Made by a program: the position numbers and the translations under genes. Positions 10,640-20,083 of a stretch of 23,183 bases of DNA are shown one piece after another. This stretch comes from Gnetum montanum (taxonomy: Eukaryota > Streptophyta > Gnetopsida > Gnetales > Gnetaceae), in contig MNCI01021515.1 of NCBI GenBank assembly GCA_015680685.1, positions 375,105 to 398,287 of the forward strand. Direction: 5' to 3'. The notes beneath the pieces were generated by a model. That model was not told where the DNA came from and did no database searches. It saw only the letters and a program-made list of their open reading frames with translations. Position 1 is the stretch's first letter. Every line of letters begins with the position of its first letter.

Positions 10640-11880
10640 TAGTTTCTTCACTAGGTAAAACACTTCATGAAAATATATGGACATCTCTATAAGATGTGCA
10701 GGCCTAGTTTGTTGTTGTGTCCCTAATGCTGATCAACTGCATGTTTTCTAGAATGCTCATGAGGGTCCTTATGGGGGCCACTATGCTAGGAAATGCATGT
10801 CCATTAAAATCCTAATGGTAGGATACTATTGGCCAATAATATTCAAGGATGCCCACCAATATGTTCACTTTTGTGAATTCTACCAATGAGATGGTGGAAT
10901 GATTGCTCGAATGGAAAGACCTCAATAGTAGATTCAACCAAGTGAACCCTTCGACATCTGGAGCATTTATATCATAGGTCTCATCATGCCCATGTCAAAG
11001 GAAAGGTGTACATCATAGTCATTATTAACTATTATACAAAATGGGTAGAAGTAGCAACTATCATCAATTGTACATCTTCTATTACTACTCGATTTGTACA
11101 AAAAAAATGTTGTAATTAGGTTTGATGTACCACGTGGATGAATCTCTGACAATGGAACCCACTTTACAATCACTGCCTTTCAAAAGCTTATGCAACACTT
11201 GGGGGTTGAATAGAAATGAACAACACCCTACCACCTCCAAGCCCATGGTCAAGCTAAGATTACCAATAGGGAAATCACAAAGATCCTAATGAGAACTATC
11301 AGCAAATATAAGAAAGACTAGAGCACAAAACTCAATGATGCCCTTTGGGCCTACCACTCAACATGGAAACTTCCTATAGGCTATTCTCCCTATGAGCTTA
11401 TGTATGAAAAATTATGAACACTTCTTATTCAATACGAGCTCTATATGCTTTCAAAAACCTATGACCTCAACCTTGACTTAAGTCTAGCACAAAAAGAAAG
11501 ATTAATGAATCGCTAGATGAAAATTGATTAGTGGCCCTGTCATCTAATGAGTTACATAAGGCATTCAACAAAAAGTGCTATGACCTTATAATTAGGAAAG
11601 TTAAATTTCAATTGGGACATAAGGTTCTCTAATAGAACCCCACACACGTACCTCAATGAACTAAGTTCTAGATGTTGTGGAAAGAACCTTATATAATTTA
11701 CAAAAATTTTCCTTTTGGGGGCCATGATGATCTACAAACCTGAGAACCTAGATAAGAAGCAACTGGTCTACATACAACAAGTCAAACCTTTCCATGAGGT
11801 TAAGCAAGCTAGTGCAACAAACACCTCATCAAATGGACAACCACACTCAATCTTTTAGATCTCCTCCTTTTAACATAGTT
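10640..11880 (+). pseudogene. Integrase of element A, broken
   Basis: Integrase inserts the cDNA into host DNA. The N-terminal zinc finger has its two histidines (HEGPYGGH, near 10760-10790) and first Cys at 10872-10874; the second Cys is Tyr at 10881-10883. The catalytic core has lost two of three residues: the first Asp is Tyr (10968-10970), the second Asp is kept (SDNGTHF, 11148-11150), and the Glu is Lys (11256-11258). The 60- and 36-codon spacings are exactly those of element B. The block at about 11331-11460 that is missing from B is present here. The C-terminal domain is recognisable by KEPYIIYKNFPFGG near 11680-11720, with stops, and there is no chromodomain. Confidence 0.82.
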
Positions 11881-13167
11881 GTGGGATATATGGCCATCCA
11901 TGCTAACTATATAAGCAGCTCCTTAGTTTTTTGCATTTTTTTTACACATTTTTGTTTTACACTTTATTAATCTTACAACTTTTTATTTTATAGATTCTTT
12001 ATTTTACACTTTTTTGTTTTTACATTATTAATTTTTCAAAATTTTTGTTTTACAAAAATGTTAGTATGTTTTATTTTTTTTAAATATTTTCCTTTATTTG
12101 AATGTGATTTTCTAAATTTTTTTTAATAATAACATGCCTTATTTCCAATTAGGTACAATGTGGTTTGTTGATGTGGACATCTGTTATATGGTAATTTGAT
12201 TGTTGGTGTCTGGATTCTAGCTTTGAATTTTGTTATGGATAACTAGGACATTGTTTCTTTTTCATGAAATAGGCAATGAGTCCACAACATCCACCCATCC
12301 ACAAACTCTATGGTTTTCCTTGTTCTAGAAATGTGCAATCTCTTTTTCATTACTAAACCATAATGAACTTATGACCTTGGTAGTTTTCGAATTTGGGAAA
12401 GATTCAAAGGTTTCAATGGGATGTGACTTCAAGGGGATTTGGTATTCTTTGTGCCTTTTTGCTTACTTGGATGCATGTGTCTTTTCATGGATTTCTTACC
12501 ATTCCATGTCAACCAATAACAGGAAGTTAAATAATTCTTTGCATGGTGTGGTTCCCATAAAAAATAAAAAATAAAAAAAAACAATGGAAATTGAAAGCAC
12601 ACCCTTAGACAAAATAAATGGGCTACAAGCACTAGTTATGGGACTAGAAATACATGTTACCCATGCTTGAAAATCCCCTCTAACTAAGGCCCTTTCTCAC
12701 TTCCTACTTCTCTTTTCTTCTTTAATAAGGAATGGTGGTTGTTCTATGGGAGCACTCTTATGTCTCAAGAGATGAACTGGTCTTATAATGATGATGCAAT
12801 GTCCCTGAATGTGGTTGGTTTTGGTCTGGAGTAAGGATGGATTTTATCAAGTCATTTAACCACAAAATTCACAAGGGATTTCCTGTGACCTTAGTTGGGA
12901 ACTTCATTCCACTCTGTCCATCATCCATCTATGTTTTCCATGTCTCACCTCATTGTTAGTTTCATGTTCTTGTTCGATGTCTTGGTTGGATGTGTCAAAA
13001 TTCTTAGATAGTTTCTTTTGTGTTTTTGTACTTAAGTTTTTGTAACCATTAATCATCCATGAGGCCCATGGACTCCTTGGTTTGAATTCATGCAAGAGCA
13101 ATAAAGGGCATGTGCCTACTCTACGGAGGACCTACTTGCATACCTTTTGGTTGGGTTAGTTAAGTTC
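11881..13167 (+). other. Non-coding 3' region of element A, T-rich at its start
   Basis: About 1.3 kb after the integrase has no supported gene. Its first part, about 11930-12135, is a run of degenerate TTTTGTTTTACA-type units. Several blocks align with the region after integrase in element B read on the other strand: the T-rich run (B 15780-15880), AAGGCCCTTTCTCACTTCCT (12686-12705; B near 15200), CACCTCATTG near 12945 (B near 14950) and the stretch 13050-13167 (B 14735-14840). The conservation shows it is an integral part of the family. No env-like frame is visible. Confidence 0.65.
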
Positions 13168-13172
13168 TATCC
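13168..13172. repeat. Left target-site duplication TATCC of element B
   Basis: TATCC abuts the left LTR at 13173 and is repeated exactly at 22932-22936 next to the right LTR. Five base pairs is the normal Ty3/gypsy duplication length. Confidence 0.9.
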
Positions 13173-13716
13173 TCATGAGTTGCAAGGTACCCCTACACTC
13201 AACCATACGAATACGAGCATTTCATGCATGATTCGGTTGAATTCCAAGGACTAAGTGCCTATGCACCTTTGTAAAATAATAACAAGTTGGTTAATTGTTG
13301 TCTTCCCAAGCTTACTTGTATGTCATGATTATATGGTTAAGTAAGCTTGAGACATATGATTTTTATAGCTTTTATGTGTTTTATATCCTACGCTAGTAAG
13401 GAGGGGGAGAGAGATAACTAAGTAACTAATCTAATTTAACTACTCATTAATTAAGTTCTAATTACTCCTAACACTAGTATTCATTCCCACTTGTCGTACA
13501 CATCCTGAACCAGTGCAACATTGCTAGGATTACCAAATGCTAATCGTTACTGGGTTACCAAGCGCTACACGCATGCTCGAAGTAGTTGTACTGAGTGTAT
13601 TTAACTAAAATAGTTGTAGGGTGAGAGAAATCATTAATCAACTAGGAAAGAATTAAATAATAATTAATGCTAATTAATCTATTCTGAATGCTACAAGGTT
13701 TATCATAAAGTTCATC

Positions 13717-13722
13717 TTTATT
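13717..13722 (-). terminator. Poly(A) signal AATAAA in 3' LTR of element B
   Basis: AATAAA on the minus strand lies about 170 bp downstream of the LTR TATA box and is conserved in the other LTR of B (22654-22659). In the 5' LTR of element A the matching place reads AACAAA. Confidence 0.45.
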
Positions 13723-13889
13723 GCCGTACGCAAAGTGTGCTCAGGTACACAATGCTCGAATAAAGATCCGTTCACTCTATGACTCCTACTGTAGGCATGT
13801 AGAAATAATTCTAACTTTGTAGGGAAAAAATGGCAAGAGTTCGACTAAGAGACTAACTGTCTAATGTGAAAACCAAGGGCACCGCCTCT

Positions 13890-13897
13890 TATTTATA
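13890..13897 (-). promoter_or_regulatory. TATA box in 3' LTR of element B
   Basis: TATAAATA on the minus strand, about 110 bp into the LTR, is conserved at the same position in the other LTR and in element A. Confidence 0.65.
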
Positions 13898-14008
13898 GGC
13901 GAGGAGACAAGCCCTGATATCGATTATCCGACATCGCATGGTTGGATCTGATATCGCGGAACCAATATCGTGGACGTGATACCACAGTCCCAATATCGTG
14001 GTTCATCA

Positions 14009-14017
14009 TACCCCCAT
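14009..14017 (-). other. Polypurine tract of element B
   Basis: On the minus strand ATGGGGGTA directly abuts the start of the 3' LTR, the position at which plus-strand DNA synthesis is primed. It is short and one pyrimidine lies at each side of the G run, so some decay is likely. Confidence 0.65.
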
Positions 14018-15899
14018 GACTGAATGAAAACTCGTCCTCAAGTTCCTTATAAAATATTGGGAAGGTATGAGATTATTGACTAAATGACCATTAATGGTGG
14101 AATGGGGTGACAAACTCAATGTGCCCAGTGAACGAATCAATAATACCATAGATGACATCATTAGTGTTCATAACCACTGAGGTGAACACTATACATAAAT
14201 GACATCTAGCCTTTATTTGGTAGTTGCAAGAGAAGGAGAGAGAAAAAGAATAAGGTGTGTTGCTGCCGATGCCAAGATTGCGCCTTCCATTGTTTATCCA
14301 TAGCCATGCCACCAATCTTGCTCCTTTTGTAAATTCTCCAATTCCAGTCCATCCTGAGTGTTTCTTCTAAGCCCAGTCCATTATTGTATGATCACCCTCT
14401 ACACACACAACATAGTCACAAATGAGCAATGGTAGATAAATCACAATGAAGTTGATACCTTGCCTCGATGTAAAGTGCATTGGCTGAGTTGTGATTATGG
14501 CATATACTGATTCTAGAGATTTAACATTGGTGACTACCTAAGGTGTAGGGGTTAGGAAAAATTAAAAAAAAATTGCCAGGGCCCCCATGACTAAGAGTGA
14601 ACCTCAGGTAGCAATAGGATGGAAAAAGATAAGGAATAAGAAAGATGGAGAAAAAGCAACAACGGCAACACCAATAAAATGGATGTCATGGTTCGGGATG
14701 AAACAAAAAAAATTTTGATTGCAAGAAATATATAAGGAAAAGAAGTTAACAAATGCACCAAAAAGGAATGCTAGTGGATCCTCCCCAAAGCAGGCTCATG
14801 CCCTTGATGCCCTGACAGACCCACAAACCAAAGAGTCCATAGGCTCTAGGAATATCATTTGGAAGCAAGAGTTAAAAACTTACCCACAAGAATTAACCAA
14901 GGAAAAAAAATGCATCAACCAAGATACAAATTAATGATAAAACTAGCAATGAGGTGAAAAATGGAAAAGAAAGGTGGAGAAGAAAGAATGGAATGGAAAC
15001 TCAAGACAAAGGTTATGTAAAGTCCCTTGTGTGTGTTTTATGGTTAATGTAACCAAGTAGAGCTCATTCCAAATCTAGGCTTAACAAACCACATGCAGTG
15101 ACCTCGCATCAACACATTTGACCAACGTATCCTCTTGAAGCAACAAGAATGCCTCTACAAAAATTTACAACCATTCCGAGGAGAGCAAGATGGAGAATCA
15201 GGAAGTGAGAAAGGGCCTTAGTTAGAGGGAACCTTCAGGCATGAATAACATGTCTTTCCAGTGCCATAACTAGTGCGTGTAGCCAAAGTTCATTATTGTT
15301 TCTAAGGGGTGTGCTTTGAATTCTCACTTCTTCTTTTTTTCTGCATGAGAACCACACCATGCAAAGACCTATTTTTATGTACTCAATGTCTAGATATTTG
15401 ATGAATGGAAGAATGGTGGAAAATCCAAGGAAAAAGCATCCAAGCACTCAAGAGAATAGCCAGCACAATTGCATCAAATCCCCTTGAAGTCATACCCTTT
15501 TCATCCTTTGAGTCTTTTCTTAGTTTGAAAAATACCCAGCCACCAATTTATTAATAATTTTATTAGAGAAAGGAATTGTATAGTTCCAAGCCATGGGAGA
15601 CCATAGGATTTTATGGATGCATGAACAACGTGGACTCATTGCCTGTTTAATCAAAAGAACTATACCTTAATATCAACATCATATTTCAAAGGTAAAACCT
15701 GAAAATTAGCAATCAATATGGTATTATTCATGCCACCATCATGAACACTTATTGGGTGATGAACAAAATAAAGTAATCATACAAAGAAATGGTAAAAATA
15801 TGAATGATGGTGTAAAACAAAAACAAGAAAGATTAAAGAAATGTGCAAAACAAAAATATGTAAAACAAAAATTTAGAAAGAACTGAGGACCTTCAATGG
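14018..15899 (-). other. Non-coding 3' region of element B between integrase and LTR
   Basis: About 1.9 kb has no supported gene. Tat and Athila elements often have a long segment here, sometimes with an env-like frame; none is visible. The frames present (74 codons at 14091-14315, 70 codons at 15235-15447) have no recognised motif and are not conserved as proteins in element A. Several blocks align with 11881-13172 of element A, including the adenine-rich run with AAACAAAAAT units at about 15780-15880. The stretch at 14480-14733 aligns with the element A remnant at 22932-23183. Confidence 0.65.
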
Positions 15900-17049
15900 T
15901 TAGTAGCGGTGGCCATCTCCCCCATGACTGAGTTGGAAGGAGGAGATCTGAAATAATGAGCAGGGTTGCCCACCTACAAAGGTAGCATGTGTTTTGGCTA
16001 TCCTAAACTCATGGAAAGGTTTTTTTTGTTGCATGTTGACTAATAGTCTCTTATCTAGGCTCTCAAGTTTATATATGGTCATGGCCCTTGAAGGAAAAGT
16101 TGCATAGATAATGTAAGGTCCTTCCCATAGTGTTTGAAATTTGGTACGTTGTGACACATGTGTGGGGTTCCAGTAAAGAACCTTATCTCCTGGCTAATAC
16201 TTAACTTTCCTAATTTTTAGGTTATGACATTGTTTATTAAATGCCTTGTGCAATTCATTAGATAACAAGGCAACTAGTCGATTCTCATCTAGCAAGTTAA
16301 GAGTCATCAACCTTTGTTTTTGTGCTAAATTAAGGTCAAGGTTGAGGTCACATGCNGCATCATTCAATTTAGTGCTCCAGTCTTGCCTATACATGCTAAT
16401 GGTTCTAGTCAGTATCTTAGTAATCTCCCTATTGGTGACCTCGGCTTGACCATTAGCTTGGGGGTGGTATGGTGTAGTCAATTTATGCTCAACCCCTAAG
16501 CGTTGCATTAACTTCTAAAAAGTTGCACCTGTGAAGTGTGTACCATTATCTAAAATTAGTGCATATGGCACACCAAACTTGTTAACAACTTGTTGTTGAA
16601 CAAATTGTGTAGCTATAGATGATGTGCAATCTTTAACGGCAGCTACTTCAGCCCATTTTTTTAAGTAATCTATGAAAACTATGATGTAAGCTTTTTAATT
16701 GGACATTGATGTAATGGGCCCCATGAAATCAATTCCCCAAATGTCGAAGGGTTCTAATGGTTGAATCCATTGTTGCAGACCCTCCATTCTAGCAATCATT
16801 CCCCCATCACGTTCATAGTTCTTACAAGATTGGACGAATTGATGGGTGTCCTAAAACAAGGTAGGCCAATAATACCCTACAAGCAAGATCTTGATGGCCA
16901 TTCATCTTCTAGCATAATGACCCCCACAAGGGCCCTCATGAGCATCTTGAAGAACTTTCAATTGATCTCTATTGGGAACACACCATCAAACCAAGCCATC
17001 GAGACATACTTTGTAAAATTATCCATTGATCTCCATAAAATACTTGGCC
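15900..17049 (-). pseudogene. Integrase of element B, catalytic residues intact but gene broken
   Basis: Reading 17049 to 15900, the zinc finger keeps HEGPCGGH and its first Cys (16824-16826); the second Cys is Tyr (16815-16817). The catalytic triad is intact: Asp in GIDFMGP (16728-16730), Asp in LDNGTHF (16548-16550) and Glu in GQAEVTN (16440-16442), with the typical 60- and 36-codon spacing. At 16356 there is an N, and compared with element A about 115 bp of the segment after the Glu are missing there. The C-terminal domain follows in frame (FQTLWEGPYIIYATFP, about 16080-16135) and ends near 15900 without a chromodomain. A few in-frame TAG/TAA codons interrupt the frame, for example after SN near 16695. 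Confidence 0.85.
16356..16356. other. Single undetermined base (N)
   Basis: This is the only ambiguous base in the window. It lies in integrase codon sequence between LND and DLNLDL, exactly where element A carries about 115 additional bases. It may therefore stand for an unresolved gap or a join rather than one unknown nucleotide. Confidence 0.9.
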
Positions 17050-18727
17050 CTATGAAGAAACTATTGTTTCTTCTTAAGGTCTAACTCTTGTGATGTTTGT
17101 TTGGTATGGAGATAGGTAAGAATGCTATTGTACCAATTTGTCTCCATGGGTGATTGGTTATTCACTACACCAGCAAAGAGGAATTCATTAGGAAAATGAT
17201 TTAAAATTGGATACTCATCCTCTTTGTTGTCCCAACGTAACTGAGATAAATGATTGGCAACTACATTCTTGGTGCCTTTGCGATTGATCATCATTAAATC
17301 GAACTCTTGTAGGATTATAAGCCATTGTATAATATGGGGGCTTATCATTGGCTTATTCATGAGGAACCAGATTGCACTATGATCTGTGTGTATGAATACT
17401 TTGTAATCTAATACATAGTGTCTAAACTTTTCTAGTGCAAACACTATAGCCATTAATTCTTTTTCTATAGTAGTGTAGTTAAGTTGTGCACTAGTGATAC
17501 TTTTACTTGCATATTGGATGTAATAAGGATGTTTCTAGTCATCTAACTATGTAATTATGGCTTCTAAGGCATAGTTGGACATGTCAGTCATGACATGAAA
17601 TGGTTTGGACCAGTTAGGAGCTTGTAGAATGGGTGTTTCTACTAGCTTCTATTTTAGATTTTGTAAAGCTAGTTTGCATTCCCTAGTCCACTTGAAGGGT
17701 ATGTCCTTTTTCATTAGCTCTACCAATGGTTTGGCAATCTTTGAAAAATTCTCTATGAATCTCTTATAGTAGCCAGTGTGTCCAAGGAATGATTGACTGT
17801 CTTTAACAATTTTCGGTTGATAGGTAATCCCTTGGATGAATTTGATTTTTTCAGGGTCTAACTCTATCCCTGTATATGAGATTTTATGCCCAAGTACTAC
17901 ACCTTCTTGGACCATAAAATGGCTTTTTTGCCTGTTGAGCCTCAAATTAGTTTCTACACATCTTTTTAGCACTTGCTCTAACCAATCCAAGGCTTGATCA
18001 AAGTTTGCTTCATAAGTGGAGAAGTCATCTATAAAAATGTCCATACCATTTCCTATCTGCTGCTCAAATATGCTTAGAACTAAGCGTTGAAAATTGCAGA
18101 GGCATTACACAAGCCAAATGACATTTTTTTGTATGCAAATGTTCCCCAAGGATTGGTGAATGTAGTTTTGGCTTAGTCTTCTAGGACTATTAGTATTTGG
18201 TTGTATCCACTATATCCATCCAAAAAACTATAATAGTAATGCCCTGTGATTATGTCTAAGACTTGGTCAACAAATGGCAATGGAAAGTGATACTTGAATG
18301 TTGTCACAATTACTAAGGGGCTAACCCATTCACTATCAACAATGGGGTATATGAACCCAGCCTTTAGAAGTTGTTCGATTTCTTCTTTTACTACTTGCTT
18401 CAACTTTGGGTTCAATCACCTCTATGGCTGTTTCCAAGGCTTCATGGAGGAGTCAGTATAAATCCTATGCTAGCATATCCTAGGATCTATTCCAATTAAT
18501 TCTAGATATGATCAGGTGAAGGCTTTTGACCACTTGTTTATTACCTTTAGCAAACTCTCTTTTTGTTGCGGAGCAAGTTTTGCTTTGATGATTACCAATT
18601 TTCCATTCTTAAGGAACGTGTACTCCATACCAATGGGCAATGGTTTTAGCTCTAGGGGCTCTTGTTTAAATTTCTTAATAATTTCCAACTTCCCCTAGTT
18701 GATGTTTTCGAGGTTAGGACTTGGAAG
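17050..18727 (-). pseudogene. Reverse transcriptase and RNase H of element B, broken
   Basis: In order on the minus strand: two TAG stops at 18470-18472 and 18422-18424; the RT N-terminal block NPKLKQVVKEEIEQLL; AGFIYPIVDSEWVSPLVIV (to 18305), followed directly by FKYHFPLPF, so 18 codons holding the PKKGGKW region are missing compared with element A; FLDGYSGYNQI; a TAA at 18173-18175; KMSFGLCNAS; a one-base frameshift near 18088-18100; and the catalytic FIDD box at 18024-18035. RNase H shows TDMSNYA (near 17580), EKELM and HTDHSA (Asp 17382-17384), so all three acidic positions are kept. The frame then stays open through a linker to about 17061. Confidence 0.87.
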
Positions 18728-20083
18728 TCAGTGGTGGACTTGCTCTAATGCGTCTATGCTATCTATGTAAGCGCAAGTCAAACCCTCAGTTAGTTTCATG
18801 CATATAAGTGAGCTACTTTCTTGATCAACTATCAGCCACTGGGTGTCTTCTTGTTGTGTGGCTGCTACATATAGGCACATTTGTATATTGATCACTTGTG
18901 CACATTGATTGCATGCAGGCAATGTTAAACTTTGCACAACCCATGATCTCTGCATGCAATTACACCCTATGTCACTGTATGCGATGCATGGAACTTTCTT
19001 CTTCTCGATATTTTTGAAAGTATTTTCCTTAGATATTTCTAGGGAAATATTACAGATTTCTAGGCATGCATCGATAGTGCTTAGCCATGCCCTTCCCATT
19101 ATGATTGGGAAATCCCACTTACTGTTGTTCACTTGAATCACTAGGAAGTCAACTAGATATGACCATCCACAAACAATGGTAACAATGTCCTCCACTAATC
19201 CCAAGGGAACAATGATGGACTGGTCAGCCAACTCTAAATGGATGTTTCTCTTTTTTAATGGAGACAGGTTCCAAGCCTTATACATTTCTTGGCATATTAG
19301 GTTGACACCGAAACCTGAATACAAAAGAGCTTTGCATGGCTCATCCCTAGTGATTTGTAGATATATTAGGGGACTCCCAAGATCAAAGAATTTCTTGGGA
19401 AGGTGGCTAGCTTTGATCCAATCGGTAACGACATGTGTTAACATGACTGTATGCATTGAATGCAATGTTAGGCTCGAAGGGGGCTCTAAAGCTTCGTTTG
19501 ATATAGAAATGTCCAAAGACTCAACCGTTTGTGGTTGCAAAGGCTTGGTTGGACTGTTGGTTCTAAAGAAAGGTCTTTTCTTCATATGGTTGTTAGAACT
19601 AATAGTAGGTTGAGGATTAAAAGCCCTTGTGGAATTGCATTGGTATGGTTGAGCAAGGAGTTCACCTTGCATTACTAGAACAGGTGGTAATGGAGCTATT
19701 GGTGGGAGAGATGCGACCAGATTTGAAGGATGGTACACTTGTGGAATATCGCCCCTAGGAGAGGGAGTCCTATAGTACTCATGGGCTTGGTAGTGATGTT
19801 GAAGAGTAACATGACCAATAGAGTTACATGGAGAGATTGGATGCTGCACGTAATATCCATATGGATCAGGTTGCCGGTAAGGATATTATTGCCTTGGTGG
19901 TGGCATTTCCCATGATTGTGGGTGCTGCCACTATTGATGTTGCTCAATTGGTTGTGGTGGAGTTCCACTTGGATAATATGTTAAAGGTTGATGGAACTAC
20001 CTTGGGTTACCTTGGGGATAAGGTAACCATCAGGATGTTTGCAGTTTATTTAATCATGGATTAAGTGCATACACCCTAGACTC
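18728..20083 (-). pseudogene. Proline-rich linker and aspartic protease of element B, broken
   Basis: The longest open frame of the window, 373 codons, spans 18728-19849. It begins with a Pro/Gln/His-rich linker, passes FRTNSPTKPL, and enters the protease region, where the catalytic triplet DSG reads YSG in LLYSGFGVNLI (Asp to Tyr at 19319-19321). The second conserved block FPIIMGRAWLSTIDA lies about 90 residues later, followed by KVPCIAYSDIGCNCMQ and a Cys-containing tail ending in ALEQVHH. The same frame extends back to gag but is interrupted by stops between 19850 and 20083, including the TAG at 20084-20086 that closes gag. Without its catalytic Asp this protease would be inactive. Confidence 0.85.

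Larger units (their letters stand above)
4722..13172 (+). mobile_element. Element A: old Ty3/gypsy LTR retrotransposon (Tat/Athila-like), 5' portion
   Basis: This plus-strand element has a 5' LTR, a tRNA-Asp primer-binding site, gag with a zinc-knuckle remnant, protease, RT, RNase H and integrase, in the Ty3/gypsy order (integrase last). No chromodomain follows the integrase, which with the tRNA-Asp primer places it on the Tat/Athila side. It is heavily mutated in every gene. It continues at 22932-23183 after interruption by element B; its 3' LTR lies outside the window. The base before the LTR ends in TGTTT (4717-4721), which is the predicted target duplication to look for after the 3' LTR. 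Confidence 0.88.
13173..14008 (-). repeat. 3' LTR of element B (836 bp)
   Basis: It aligns along its full length with 22111-22931. In element orientation it starts TGATGAACCACGATAT and ends just before the TATCC duplication; the terminal inverted repeat TGATGA/TCATCA has one change at the 13174 end. The promoter-proximal part carries a GATATC-type repeat array with one more unit than the other LTR, explaining most of the length difference. Most substitutions between the two LTRs are transitions. Confidence 0.93.

Noticed and set aside
14091-14315. 74-codon minus-strand frame as an env-like gene of element B
   Set aside because: No signal peptide followed by a transmembrane segment, no similarity to env-like proteins, and not preserved in element A.
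16761-17084. 107-codon plus-strand frame
   Set aside because: It is the antisense shadow of the integrase zinc-finger region of element B.
19176-19613. 145-codon plus-strand frame opposite the protease of element B
   Set aside because: It is antisense to a recognised protease-linker frame, shares no motif with known antisense retrotransposon proteins, and has no counterpart in element A.
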